Source: Salinarimonas sp. (lineage in GTDB: Bacteria > Pseudomonadota > Alphaproteobacteria > Rhizobiales > Beijerinckiaceae). From it: 64,000 bases of DNA. The notes beneath the pieces are model-generated. The model saw only the letters and a list, made by a program, of their open reading frames with translations. It searched no databases and was not told where the DNA came from. Numbering within the stretch: position 1 is the stretch's first letter; each line of letters opens with the position of its first letter. Where the stretch lies: contig JAFIEI010000016.1 of NCBI GenBank assembly GCA_020832565.1, positions 1 through 64,000 on the forward strand, read 5' to 3'. Shown piece by piece: positions 1 through 9,424 of this stretch. The position numbers and the translations under genes are program-made.

Positions 1-134
1 GTGAAGGCAGGATTGCGTGTGGTCGGCAAAGCCTTAAGCATCATCCCGAATTTCGAAACAATCATCTTATTAATTGCAATTCTTAGTCACACTCCCTGCT
101 GATATCCTCGCGAAACGAATATCGGGAGGAAACC
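1..134 (+). promoter_or_regulatory. Leader of the ABC transporter operon
   Basis: Non-coding leader at the window edge. It is AT-richer than the genes around 58-90. A strong ribosome binding site, GGGAGGA at 124-130, sits 4 bases before the ATG at 135 and fixes that start. No confident -35/-10 pair was identified. Confidence 0.5.
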
Positions 135-1670
135 ATGAAAAAAACTGTCATCACCGCATTCGGCTCAGTCTTGCTCGCTGCCGGACTAGGTTTCAACGGG
201 CATTCGGCGGTCGCCGGACCGCAGGACGACACCCTGCGTGCCGCAATGTCGGGCGAAATTCTCAATCTTGACTATATTCACACGACGCGGCGCGAATATA
301 TTATCCTCGCACAGATGACTGACGCGACGCTTTTCACTATGAACCCTGAAACTCAGGAAATCGAACCGGGTGTAGCGCTGTCATACGATTTCGTGGACGA
401 CGCGACGATCGAGGTCCAACTGCGTGACGACGTACGTTTTCATGATGGCAGCATGCTGACTGCCGAGGATGTGGCCTATACCTACAACTGGATTATCGAC
501 GAGGATTCGGAATCACATGCTCGGGCGCTCATCAGCAGGTGGCTCGATCGCGTCGAGGTACTCGGGCCGCACTCTCTCCGCTTCCATCTGAGCGCGATCA
601 ATCCGCTGATCATCCGTGACATGGCCCAGCGCGTGCCGCTGCGCAAGGATGGTGCCTATCATCACGATGGTGAGGTCGATCATGATGCAATGGCGATCGA
701 ACTGATCGGCGCCGGACCCTATCGGGTTGCGAGCTTCAATCCCGGGGTCGAGGTCGTGCTGGAGCGTTTCGACGATTACTACGGCGAAGCACCCGAAATC
801 GGCAATGTGGTCGTGCGCAACATTCCGGATATGGGCACGCAGCAGGCCGAGATGATGTCGGGTGGTATCAACTGGATGTTCAACGTGCCGCTCGACGTCG
901 CGCGAAGCCTTGGCGCGAGGCCCGATATCGACCACCTGGCCGGGCCGGATCTCAGGGTCTCGTTCATTGTGCTCGATGCCGGGGGAATTGCCGAGCCGGA
1001 CGGTCCGCTGACCGATCTGCGTGTGCGTCAGGCCATGAATCATGCTGTGAACAAGCCTGAAATCGCTGAATTTCTGATGGGTGGCGGAGCGTCGGAAGCG
1101 ATCCACACCGCCTGCCATCCGGTCCAGTTCGGCTGCTTGCAGGATGTCATGCGCTACGAGTATGATCCTGCACGGGCCCGTGAGTTGCTTGCCGATGCCG
1201 GTTACGCCGATGGCTTCAGTCTCGACCTCTGGGCCTATCGCGAGCGACCCAAGGCCGAAGCCGTCATGGCTGATCTCGAGGCCGTCGGCATCGACATCAA
1301 CCTGCGCTATGTCCAGCTCGAGACGCTGAACCAGGCGCGTGCCAGCCAGGACATTGCGGCCTATATCGGCACCTGGGGATCAAGCGGCGTGGCCGATACC
1401 GCACTGATCGCACGCGTACACTTCTCGGATACCAGCGACCGGCATCTTTCGGGTGACGACGAGGTTGTCGAATGGGTGCTCGCGGCGGAAAATACCGCCG
1501 ATCAGGACGCGCGTGCGGAGTACTACCGCAATGCGATCACCCGGATCGCCGAGCAGGCCTATTGGGTGCCTCTGGTGAGCTACTCGGCGAATTATCTGGT
1601 GACCTCGGATCTGGAGTTCCCGCTCGACAATGACGGCGTGCCGCGTCTCCAGAACGCGCGCTGGAGGTAA
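135..1670 (+). CDS. ABC transporter substrate-binding protein, family 5 (peptide/opine type)
   Basis: 511-residue extracytoplasmic solute receptor of the SBP_bac_5 (DppA/OppA) family. It would capture the substrate in the periplasm and deliver it to the two permeases encoded next. The first ~27 residues are a Sec signal (MKKT, hydrophobic stretch, AVA-GP cleavage site). Conserved family blocks follow: the EPGVALSYDF region near residue 75, VRFHDGSMLTAEDVAYT near 100, and the VRQAMNHAVNK block near 297. Length is normal for the family. It heads a tightly packed operon with permeases, ATPase and a lyase, so all five proteins probably serve one substrate. Family 5 receptors bind peptides, nickel, opines or sugars; the ligand cannot be read from sequence. 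Confidence 0.92.
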   Translation: MKKTVITAFGSVLLAAGLGFNGHSAVAGPQDDTLRAAMSGEILNLDYIHTTRREYIILAQMTDATLFTMNPETQEIEPGVALSYDFVDDATIEVQLRDDVRFHDGSMLTAEDVAYTYNWIIDEDSESHARALISRWLDRVEVLGPHSLRFHLSAINPLIIRDMAQRVPLRKDGAYHHDGEVDHDAMAIELIGAGPYRVASFNPGVEVVLERFDDYYGEAPEIGNVVVRNIPDMGTQQAEMMSGGINWMFNVPLDVARSLGARPDIDHLAGPDLRVSFIVLDAGGIAEPDGPLTDLRVRQAMNHAVNKPEIAEFLMGGGASEAIHTACHPVQFGCLQDVMRYEYDPARARELLADAGYADGFSLDLWAYRERPKAEAVMADLEAVGIDINLRYVQLETLNQARASQDIAAYIGTWGSSGVADTALIARVHFSDTSDRHLSGDDEVVEWVLAAENTADQDARAEYYRNAITRIAEQAYWVPLVSYSANYLVTSDLEFPLDNDGVPRLQNARWR

Positions 1671-1757
1671 CGGGCGCTTCCTCAACAGAACGTGTGCCGG
1701 GGTGGCATCAATGCTCATCCCGGCGCCCCGTCGACCCGTTTTCGAGGACGTTGTCCG

Positions 1758-2675
1758 ATGCTGTCTTACATTGCGCAGCGCGCCGCGCTCGCCATTGCCG
1801 TCGCATTCACGGTCTCGCTTGCGGCCTTCATGCTCCTCAACATCGCCACCGATCCGGCCTACGCCATTGCCGGCGAGGATGCCGACCCGGAAGTGATCGA
1901 GCAGATCCGCCAGCGTTTCGGCCTCGACCGGCCCCTGTGGGTACGCTACGGGGACTGGCTCGCAGGCGTGCTGCGCGGCGATTTCGGCGTGAGCTACTAT
2001 TGGAACAAGCCGGTCGCAACGCTGGTCGCAGAGCGTGTCGGCACAACCCTGACCCTTGCCTTTTCCGCACTCATGGTCACCATTGCTATTGCCATCCCGC
2101 TCGGTGCGCTGGCGGCGCTGAACCGCAACACCTGGATCGACCGCTTCGCGCTCTGGCTGGCGGTCTCCGCGCAGGCGGTTCCGAATTTCTGGCTCGGTCT
2201 GATCCTGATCATCCTCTTCGCGGTGATGCTGCCGATATTCCCGGTTTCGGGCGATCACACCTGGCAACATTTCGTGTTGCCCGCCTTCGTTCTGGGGGCG
2301 TCGTCGGTTCCGCCGGTGATGCGCCTCATGCGGACCGGCCTGATCGAGGTCATGGGTGCCGACTATATCCGTACCGCGCGTGCAAAGGGGTATCGCAGCG
2401 GCGCATTGCTGATGCGTCATGCATTGCGCAACGCGTTGCTTCCCGTGGTGTCTGTGCTCGCGGTGCAGCTCGGTCAGAAGGTCGGCGGATCGGTGATCAC
2501 CGAGAGTGTCTTTGCCATCAACGGCCTGGGAAGGCTCGCCCTGCAATCGATCCTGGGGGCCGATATCCCGACCGTGCAGATATTGATTTTCCTCTTCGCA
2601 CTGGTGTTCGTCGGCATGAACCTTCTCGCCGACATCCTCAATGCAGCCCTTGACCCGAGGATACGGATCGGATGA
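1758..2675 (+). CDS. ABC transporter permease, DppB type
   Basis: Inner-membrane permease of the BPD_transp_1 family, about 305 residues from the ATG at 1758 (MLSYIAQR). An upstream in-frame ATG at 1692 would add a non-hydrophobic, unfamily-like extension and is not preferred. The N-terminal segment (about residues 9-30) is membrane-spanning, followed by the periplasmic loop and five further helices. The EAA loop that docks the ATPase is seen near residues 195-225 (GADYIRTARAKG). The stop overlaps the next gene's ATG (ATGA at 2672), which indicates coupled translation with the DppC-type partner. Confidence 0.92.
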   Translation: MLSYIAQRAALAIAVAFTVSLAAFMLLNIATDPAYAIAGEDADPEVIEQIRQRFGLDRPLWVRYGDWLAGVLRGDFGVSYYWNKPVATLVAERVGTTLTLAFSALMVTIAIAIPLGALAALNRNTWIDRFALWLAVSAQAVPNFWLGLILIILFAVMLPIFPVSGDHTWQHFVLPAFVLGASSVPPVMRLMRTGLIEVMGADYIRTARAKGYRSGALLMRHALRNALLPVVSVLAVQLGQKVGGSVITESVFAINGLGRLALQSILGADIPTVQILIFLFALVFVGMNLLADILNAALDPRIRIG

Positions 2676-3601
2676 GCGAGAGTACGCAATCCAGGCCGGT
2701 CGTCGACCCGGTGTCCGGACGGACGCCGGAGACCGAAATCCCCGCCAGCCCCGGCCAGCTGGCACGCGCAAGGGCCTGGCACCATCGCGGCTTCCAGGTC
2801 GGAGCGGGAATTCTGCTGGCACTTGTTCTGGTGGCGATTTTCGCCCCGTTTCTGGCGCCGCATAGCCCCTATCAGCAATCGCTGCCCAATCGCCTCTTGC
2901 CACCCGTCTGGGTGGAGGGCGGCAGCTGGGAGTATCTTCTCGGCACCGACCATGTCGGGCGCGATTATCTCAGTCGCCTCATCCATGGAACGCGGGTTTC
3001 GATCACGATCGGTCTCGGTGCGGCCACGATCGGATTGATCATCGGCGTGACGCTGGGGGTTCTGGCTGGTTACTTCGGAGGCTGGGTCGATCATTCGGTG
3101 AGTTTCGTCCTGACCGCGCAGCTGGCATTGCCGGGCCTGCTTCTGGCGATGGCGCTGGTCTTCTTCATCGGCCCGTCGCTGCTGGTGGTCATCTGCATTA
3201 TCGGGGCGCTCGGCTGGACCTATTACCTCGTGGTCACGCGATCGGCGACGCAGCATATCCGAAGCCTGGATTTCGTCGCCGCCGCGCGGGCCTCGGGCGC
3301 AACGCCGCGGCAGATCATCTGGCATGAGATCCTGCCGAATCTCAGTTCCAAGATCATCGTGATCTTCACCTTCGAACTGGGGATCGCGATCCTGGCCGAG
3401 GCGTCGCTCAGCTTCCTCGGCGTCGGAATTCAGGCGCCGACACCAAGCTGGGGGCTGATGATCGCAGAGGGCAAGGAGGCAATGTTCTATCGCCCGTGGC
3501 TCGTCGTCCTGCCGGGAATGTGCCTCTTCGTTCTGGTAATCGCGGCGAACCTGATGGGTGACGGTTTGCGCGACATCACCTCACCGGAGGAGAAGAGTTG
3601 A
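2672..3601 (+). CDS. ABC transporter permease, DppC type
   Basis: Second permease of the importer, 309 residues. It begins with a hydrophilic ~45-residue cytoplasmic tail, then the DppC-type N-terminal helix (GAGILLALVLVAIFAP), the LLGTDHVGRDYLSR motif typical of DppC/OppC proteins and the remaining helices. The EAA loop lies near residues 198-225 (FVAAARASGATPRQI). The start overlaps the stop of the preceding permease by four bases and its own stop overlaps the ATG of the ATPase gene (TGATG at 3599-3603), so the three are translationally linked. Confidence 0.92.
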   Translation: MSESTQSRPVVDPVSGRTPETEIPASPGQLARARAWHHRGFQVGAGILLALVLVAIFAPFLAPHSPYQQSLPNRLLPPVWVEGGSWEYLLGTDHVGRDYLSRLIHGTRVSITIGLGAATIGLIIGVTLGVLAGYFGGWVDHSVSFVLTAQLALPGLLLAMALVFFIGPSLLVVICIIGALGWTYYLVVTRSATQHIRSLDFVAAARASGATPRQIIWHEILPNLSSKIIVIFTFELGIAILAEASLSFLGVGIQAPTPSWGLMIAEGKEAMFYRPWLVVLPGMCLFVLVIAANLMGDGLRDITSPEEKS

Positions 3602-5427
3602 TGCCCCTCATCGAGGTCGAGAACCTGTCCGTTCGCCTTGCCGTGCCGTCGGGATGGCTGCATGCGGTGCACGAGATGTCATTCCAGCTGGATCGGGGCG
3701 AGGCGCTCGGGATCGTCGGGGAGAGCGGATCGGGAAAGTCGATGACCGCCCTGGCATTGATGCGGCTCCTGCCACGTGGGGCGCAGGTATCTGCCGACGG
3801 GCTGCGCATGGGTGATGATGATCTCTTGACGATGTCAGATCGGCAGTTTGCGCAGACCGTCCAGGGCAGTCGCATCGGCATGATCTTTCAGGAGCCGATG
3901 ACGTCACTCAACCCTGTCTACTCCATCGGTCGGCAGCTGACCGAAGCGGCGGTGCGTCTGGGTCGGATGAATCCGACAACCGCCCGCCGCCGCGCAGTGG
4001 AACTGCTCGACCGTGTCGGGATCCCCGACCCGGCGGCGCGCATGCGTCAGTACCCGCACCAGATGTCGGGCGGCCAACGCCAGCGCGTGATGATTGCCAT
4101 GGCGCTCATGCTTGATCCGGAACTCCTGATCGCGGATGAGCCGACAACTGCACTGGACGTGACCGTACAGGCACAGATCATGGAGTTACTGGCCGACCTG
4201 CGGCGCGAGACGGGGATGGCGATGATCCTGATCTCGCACGATCTGGCCGTGGTATCGCAAACCACTGACCGCGTTGCGGTCATGTATGGTGGTGAATTGC
4301 TGGAGAACGGCAGCTCTTCATCGGTTCTGGCCCATTCACGGCACCCCTATACCGGGGCCCTGTTGCGCGCGATTCCCACGATCGATGGGCCGCGCCGGCG
4401 TCTGGCCACGATTCCCGGTATCGTCGCAGCGCAGATGGCGCCGCCGAAAGCCTGTGTGTTTGCAGAACGTTGCGCATTCGTGCAGCCCCGATGCACAACG
4501 GCGCGCCCTCCGAGGCAGATCGGCGAAGAAGGGCACTGGGCCCGCTGCATCCTGCCAGACGCGGCTGTGGCGCGTATCGACCAGGGATCTCTACTCCCGG
4601 AACCGGCCGAGAATGCCGCCGAGGCGGATCTCATGATCGAAGCGCAAAACATCACCAAGATCTACCAGATGAAGTCGAGCCTCTTCGGCCCGAAAAAGGA
4701 GATCCGCGCCGTCGACGACGTGTCGCTTTCCGTTCGCCGTGGCGAGACCGTAGCGCTGGTTGGGGAGAGCGGCTCGGGAAAATCAACGCTTGCGCGGGTC
4801 ATTCTGGGGCTGATCGATGCCACGCAGGGCCGTGTTCGCCTGCAGGGGCAGGACATTGCCGGGATGCGTGATACGGATCGTGCGCGGCTGGTCCAGCCGA
4901 TCTTCCAGGATCCGTATTCGTCGCTCAATCCACGCCGCACGGTGGCCGAGATCATCGCACGCCCATTGCAGCTGCGCGGGGTCGAGGCTGACGAGCGTAT
5001 GCGGCGCGCGCGCGAGATGATGGATATCGTGCGCCTGCCAACGCGGCTCCTATACAGCTATCCGCTGCACCTGTCGGGAGGGCAACGCCAGCGCGTGGCC
5101 ATCGCGCGGGCGATGGTCAACCGCCCCGAGGTGCTGATCTGCGACGAGCCGACCTCGGCACTCGATGTGTCCGTACAGGCGCAGATCCTCAACCTTCTTG
5201 CAGATCTGCAGGCGGATTTCGGGCTCACGACGTTGATCATAACGCATGACATGGCAGTGGTGCACCAGCTTGCTCACCGTGTTGTGGTGCTCCTGCAGGG
5301 GCGAGTGGTTGAAGAAGGGCCTGCTTCCCGGGTCCTCCATGCTCCGAGCGAAGAGTATACCCGCTTGCTGCTCGAAGCGGCGCCGCGGTTCGGCGCGGAT
5401 CTGCCCGTTACGGCGAGTGCGTCGTGA
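3601..5427 (+). CDS. Fused double-ATPase of the peptide-type ABC importer (DppD-DppF fusion)
   Basis: About 608 residues holding two complete ABC ATPase domains in one chain; in many bacteria these are separate DppD and DppF proteins. Domain 1 has Walker A GESGSGKS near residue 40, signature SGGQRQRV near 155 and Walker B LLIADEPT near 175. Domain 2 has GESGSGKS near 387, LSGGQRQRV near 490 and VLICDEPT near 513. Between them is the oligopeptide-transporter C-terminal region with the CVFAERCAF cysteine motif. All catalytic motifs are intact. ATG at 3601 overlaps the permease stop; a TTG three bases upstream is less likely. Confidence 0.93.
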   Translation: MPLIEVENLSVRLAVPSGWLHAVHEMSFQLDRGEALGIVGESGSGKSMTALALMRLLPRGAQVSADGLRMGDDDLLTMSDRQFAQTVQGSRIGMIFQEPMTSLNPVYSIGRQLTEAAVRLGRMNPTTARRRAVELLDRVGIPDPAARMRQYPHQMSGGQRQRVMIAMALMLDPELLIADEPTTALDVTVQAQIMELLADLRRETGMAMILISHDLAVVSQTTDRVAVMYGGELLENGSSSSVLAHSRHPYTGALLRAIPTIDGPRRRLATIPGIVAAQMAPPKACVFAERCAFVQPRCTTARPPRQIGEEGHWARCILPDAAVARIDQGSLLPEPAENAAEADLMIEAQNITKIYQMKSSLFGPKKEIRAVDDVSLSVRRGETVALVGESGSGKSTLARVILGLIDATQGRVRLQGQDIAGMRDTDRARLVQPIFQDPYSSLNPRRTVAEIIARPLQLRGVEADERMRRAREMMDIVRLPTRLLYSYPLHLSGGQRQRVAIARAMVNRPEVLICDEPTSALDVSVQAQILNLLADLQADFGLTTLIITHDMAVVHQLAHRVVVLLQGRVVEEGPASRVLHAPSEEYTRLLLEAAPRFGADLPVTASAS

Positions 5428-6791
5428 TGAGCAATGCCAGCAATATAGCGGTTACGCCGGACACGCTGTTCTCAGCCGGCAATCTCTGGCAGTCTTGGCT
5501 CGATGTGGAAGTGGCCTTGGCTGTCGCGCAGGCGGAGCTTGGAATCATTCCTGGTTGGGCCGCCGAGGGCATCGCTGCCGTGGCTGATGTCGACATTCTC
5601 GGGCTCGAAACCCTCGAAAGGGAGGCGGTGCGCACCCTCGCACCGATCCATGCGCTCACCCGCGTGGTCGCAGAAAAGGCGGGGCCGGCCGGCGCCTACG
5701 TCCATTGGGGCGCCACGACCCAGAACGTGATGCAGACCGGGCGGCTGATCCTCATGCGGCGCGCCCAGCGGCAGCTCTGGAGCGACTTTTCCGGCGCCGT
5801 GGAGCACTTGGCCGGGATGGCCGAAGCGCATGCCGAAACGCCGATGATCGCGCGCACCAACCGCCGCCATGCGCTGCCGATCAGTTTCGGCTTCAAGGTT
5901 GCGGGCTGGATCGAAGAACTCACTCGTGCTGCCGACCGACTTGCGACGATGGAGCGTCGGGTCTTCGTCCTGCCCTTCGGCGGTGCGGTGGGCGCAATGC
6001 ATGCCTTCGACGGTCAGGGGCGCGAGATCAACCGGCGGATGGCCCTGCGCCTCGGTCTTGGTGAATTGCTGGTCGCGGGTCGGGCCGTGAACGACATCTT
6101 CGCAGACTATGCTTCAGCGATCGGTCTATGGGCGACGACGATCGAGCGCATTGGCCGGGAGTTGTACGTGTTGATGGCCGAGGAAATCGACGAGGTCTCC
6201 GAGGCCCTCGACCATGGGGTCGTCGGATCCTCGACGATGCCCCACAAGGTCAACCCCAAGAAGGTCGTGCAGGTCATCGCCATGGCTGCGGATCTGCGCG
6301 CGGCGGTGGTGCCTGGCATGGAGGGAGCCCTGACGGTCAACGAGGGCGATGCCGCCGCCAATCAACTCATCGTGCGAACCCTGGACAGGGTCTGCCCGCT
6401 GGCCTTGAAACTATCGCGCGCTTTCCGCGCCCTGTGCACGACGACGACGCCTCGCCCCGAACGCATGGCACAAAACGTTGCCCTGACCGGAACCCATACC
6501 GCTTCCGAGCGTCTGATGATGATGATCGCACCAGAGCTGGGACATCTTCAGGCGCACGACCTTCTGCACGATCTCTTGGCCGAACACGGATCGGATCCGG
6601 ACATGGTCGCGGCGAAGGTGGCGGCACTGCCGGCATTGAAGGGACGCATCAGCCTCGATAGCGCGCGTGCCGCCCTCGATCCCCACAGCTACCTCGGTGA
6701 AAGCGTACGTATCGCGCAGGAGGGAGCCGCGATGGGTCACGCATTGGTCGCCCGGATACGCAAGGGATCGGTGCCTGCTGAAGCTCCCTAG
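5427..6791 (+). CDS. Fumarase/adenylosuccinate lyase superfamily enzyme
   Basis: About 454 residues, of the PurB/PcaB branch of the fumarase-aspartase superfamily. These cytoplasmic homotetramers break C-N or C-C bonds by beta-elimination, often releasing fumarate, or cycloisomerise muconates. The superfamily signature GSSTMPHKVNPKK is at about residues 266-278 with its catalytic serine loop, and the histidine-bearing block GATTQNVMQT is near residue 92. The ATG overlaps the stop of the ATPase gene, so the enzyme is coupled to the importer. Purine-biosynthetic PurB would not be expected in a transporter operon, so I infer a catabolic lyase acting on the imported compound (for example an N-succinyl or argininosuccinate-like adduct). 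Exact substrate unknown. Confidence 0.85.
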   Translation: MSNASNIAVTPDTLFSAGNLWQSWLDVEVALAVAQAELGIIPGWAAEGIAAVADVDILGLETLEREAVRTLAPIHALTRVVAEKAGPAGAYVHWGATTQNVMQTGRLILMRRAQRQLWSDFSGAVEHLAGMAEAHAETPMIARTNRRHALPISFGFKVAGWIEELTRAADRLATMERRVFVLPFGGAVGAMHAFDGQGREINRRMALRLGLGELLVAGRAVNDIFADYASAIGLWATTIERIGRELYVLMAEEIDEVSEALDHGVVGSSTMPHKVNPKKVVQVIAMAADLRAAVVPGMEGALTVNEGDAAANQLIVRTLDRVCPLALKLSRAFRALCTTTTPRPERMAQNVALTGTHTASERLMMMIAPELGHLQAHDLLHDLLAEHGSDPDMVAAKVAALPALKGRISLDSARAALDPHSYLGESVRIAQEGAAMGHALVARIRKGSVPAEAP

Positions 6792-7720
6792 AGGAGGGCG
6801 AGGTCGCGCGCGCAGGCGGGGTCCCCGGCGCGTTTGTGTTCGATCGCCGTTGCGAGCGCGTCGAGAAAGCGCTCGGAAAGGGCAAAGCGCATGCCTTCAG
6901 GGTGCAGGCTGGCATAGGTGATCCAGTATTCCTCCCGCAGCGGGCGAAACACCGCTTGGTCACCTTCGGGCAGCAGGCCCGCAGAGATGCGGTCGATCAG
7001 GGATATTCCGAGTCCGGCGCGCACCATGCTCACCACGAGCGGCGTCGCATTGGTTTCGATCCAGAGCTTCGGCTGGATACCGGTGCGGCCCAGCAACTCG
7101 TCCATACGATCGCGCCAGCGCTGTCCCGGCCGCAGGCCAATGAGGGGTTCGTGCATGATCTCCGAAAGAGCGACGACGTCCTTCGCGGCGAGCGAGTGGC
7201 CGCGCGGCAACACCACGCCGACGCGCGCCTTCAGTATCGGCACCGGCTCCAGCCGGATGATCGAGTTTTCGACGGGCAGCGAGATGAGCCCGAGATTATA
7301 CGCGCGCGCCGCGACCTTGCTTTCAATGTCGAACCGGGTTTCAACGCTCACGCTGCAGCGGAAATCGTAACCCTCGCGTTGCAATTGGGCTAGCGCGGGA
7401 GAGACCAGTCCGTTTGCCAGCGGCGCAGCCGTGACCACCGAGAGCCATTCGCGGGTACGCCGGCGAATATCGCCGGCCAGAACCGGGATCTCGTCCAGGC
7501 CGTCCAGTGTGTGCATGATCGAACGATAGAAGATGTCGCCATCCTCGGTCAGCAAAAGCCGGCGATTGGCGCGCGAGAACAGGGTCAGATTGAGGTCCTG
7601 CTCCAGATTCACGATCAATCGGCTGGCCGCAGAGGTCGACGTGTTCAGGCGCTTTGCCGCCTCGTTCAGAGAGCCCAGCAATACGATCTCGCGGAAGAGG
7701 CGTAGTGCACGAAGGTTCAT
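6788..7720 (-). CDS. LysR-family transcriptional regulator
   Basis: 310 residues from the ATG at 7720 (MNLRALRLFREIV); an in-frame start 123 bases further upstream would add a 41-residue tail that LysR proteins lack. Residues 1-60 form the winged helix-turn-helix (LNTSTSAASRLIVNLEQDLN), and the rest is the type-2 periplasmic-binding-protein-like effector domain, with GHSLAAKDVV and VSMVRAGLGISLID blocks. The gene converges on the lyase gene and their 3' ends overlap by 4 bases. It plausibly controls the importer-lyase operon although it is not divergent from it (inference). Confidence 0.87.
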   Translation of the reverse strand: MNLRALRLFREIVLLGSLNEAAKRLNTSTSAASRLIVNLEQDLNLTLFSRANRRLLLTEDGDIFYRSIMHTLDGLDEIPVLAGDIRRRTREWLSVVTAAPLANGLVSPALAQLQREGYDFRCSVSVETRFDIESKVAARAYNLGLISLPVENSIIRLEPVPILKARVGVVLPRGHSLAAKDVVALSEIMHEPLIGLRPGQRWRDRMDELLGRTGIQPKLWIETNATPLVVSMVRAGLGISLIDRISAGLLPEGDQAVFRPLREEYWITYASLHPEGMRFALSERFLDALATAIEHKRAGDPACARDLALL

Positions 7721-8503
7721 TCTGTTGTTGGTCCGCTGCTGCCCGTTGTCACGATAATTGACGGCTTCGACCGTGCCGAGATCGAGAACCGTCGATTCTC
7801 GGCGGGCTCCCCGGTCTTGATCAAATGATAACGACCGGATCAAAACCGTACAGCCTGCGGAGCGTCATGCAAACGAGCCGATGACCGCACATTCGCCATT
7901 TCCACTTGGTTGGTCGGTCACATTCAGGTGCATGCAAGGATACGATGACTATGCCGCCCAGCCTCATGAAGCTTGTGATGATGATCGGACACGCATGCGG
8001 AACGAACTGAAAAACCTAATTGATTCAACAATAAAAAGCTACGAATTGCACTCTTTATTGCTCTCCCGACTTCGCTCCTGTTGGAGTGAAGCGGTTGCCT
8101 GATGCACAGTGAAGCAAATAAAGCTGATTGCATGCCCCGCAACCAAAGACGATTCAAAACCCCGTCTCACCCAGAGGCGGGGTTTTGTCGTTCCTGAAGC
8201 CTCAGCACTGCAACCCGCACTCCACACAACACAGCGCCAAATACCCGCCAAAAGCGCCGTGCAGAAGGGGCCGCATTGGTGCAACTGCATCGCGCGTGAG
8301 CCCACTCGTCCCCAACCCGGCGCAGAGCGGATCAATCACAATGCACAAAACCCCGACACCACACCCGGCCATGCGGGTCGGCGCGATGTGGAAGGCATGT
8401 ATCGTGTTTCTTCGCATTGGTAGTTTGGCCGGATAGGCCTTGGCTTGGACGAGGCGCGATGCATGCTGAGGCAGTTTCTATGCCTTTCACTGGAGCGCAC
8501 GCG
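7721..8503. other. Gene-poor intergenic region
   Basis: 783 bases between the LysR start and the BKACE start. It should contain the LysR promoter at its left end. The middle (about 7920-8150) is visibly lower in GC than the flanking genes and holds only a weak 73-codon frame (7881-8102) without a convincing ribosome binding site or recognisable product. A strong hairpin lies at 8156-8186. No protein-coding gene can be supported. Confidence 0.5.
8156..8186. terminator. Strong symmetric hairpin, likely bidirectional terminator
   Basis: A 13-bp stem (one G-T pair) with a 5-base ACCCA loop: arm AAAACCCCGTCTC at 8156-8168 pairs with GAGGCGGGGTTTT at 8174-8186. The arms begin with four A and end with four T, so it could terminate transcription on either strand. 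No gene ends immediately next to it, so it may close an unannotated short transcript. Confidence 0.6.
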
Positions 8504-9385
8504 ATGAAGCCCACAATACTCAGCTGTGCCGTAACGGGAACCTTCCCGACGCGCGATCATAACGAAAACCTTCCCGTCACGCCCGAGGAGATTGCCGGCG
8601 CCTCGATCGATGCCGTCAATGCGGGCGCCGCGATCTGCCATATCCACGTGCGCGATCCGCAGACCGGGCGGCCGAGCATGGAGCTCGATTATTATCGCGA
8701 AGTCATGCGGCGCATCCGCGAAAGCGATGTCGACATGATCGTCAACCTGACCACCGGGCCGGGTGGGCGTTACGTCCCGGACCCCGACGAGCCGGCGAAG
8801 GCCGCCCCGGCCACGACCCTGACCAATGCGCGCATCCGTACCGAGCACGTCGTCGAGCTGAAACCGGAAATGTGCACGCTTGATCTCAATACGATGTGGT
8901 TCGGCGGCGGTGCCGTGATCAACTATCCCGACAGCGTCCGGGAGATGGCAGGGCGGATCTACGAAGCCGGGGTGAAGCCCGAACTCGAAGTCTTCGACAC
9001 CGGCGACATCAAGCTCGCAAAAGCGCTCATCGCCGATGGCACATTGCGGCTGCCGACGCTTTTCCAGCTGGTGATGGGCGTCGATTACGGCATGCCCGCA
9101 ACGCCCCAGGCGCTCGCCTTCTTCCAGTCGCTCCTTCCGCAGGAATGCGAATGGGCCGCCTTCGGCGCAAGCCGCATGGCCTATCCGATGCTCGCCCAGG
9201 CCTTCCTGCTCGGCGGCCATTGCCGCATCGGCATGGAGGACACGGTCTACCTCGCGCGCGGCGTCAAGACGCCGGACAATGCGGCATTGGTCGATAAGTC
9301 GGTCAAGCTCATCGACCTCCTGGGCGGTCGCGTGGCGACAGTCGCTGAAGCCCGCGAGATGCTCGGGCTTCGCGGTGGTGCCTAG
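8504..9385 (+). CDS. Beta-keto acid cleavage enzyme (BKACE) family protein
   Basis: 293 residues from the ATG at 8504, chosen because a GGAG at 8492 is correctly spaced and the mature fold begins MKPTILSCAVTG; earlier in-frame ATGs exist. The BKACE/Kce family (formerly DUF849) are zinc enzymes that condense a beta-keto acid with acetyl-CoA and cleave it to a new CoA ester plus acetoacetate. The zinc-binding H-x-H is at about residues 47/49 (CHIHVRD), matching the family position, and LTTGPGGR and the GxEDTVYL block near 246 (MEDTVYLARG) are present. It converges on hutC with 39 bases between stops. The family's substrates are diverse; a link to histidine breakdown is not shown. Confidence 0.85.
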   Translation: MKPTILSCAVTGTFPTRDHNENLPVTPEEIAGASIDAVNAGAAICHIHVRDPQTGRPSMELDYYREVMRRIRESDVDMIVNLTTGPGGRYVPDPDEPAKAAPATTLTNARIRTEHVVELKPEMCTLDLNTMWFGGGAVINYPDSVREMAGRIYEAGVKPELEVFDTGDIKLAKALIADGTLRLPTLFQLVMGVDYGMPATPQALAFFQSLLPQECEWAAFGASRMAYPMLAQAFLLGGHCRIGMEDTVYLARGVKTPDNAALVDKSVKLIDLLGGRVATVAEAREMLGLRGGA

Positions 9386-9424
9386 AGCGTCGTCGCGGCA
9401 GCCGGATCCAGGTGCACATGCCGC

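Noticed and set aside
7881-8102. 73-codon frame in the gene-poor region
   Set aside because: No ribosome binding site and no family similarity; composition not coding-like.
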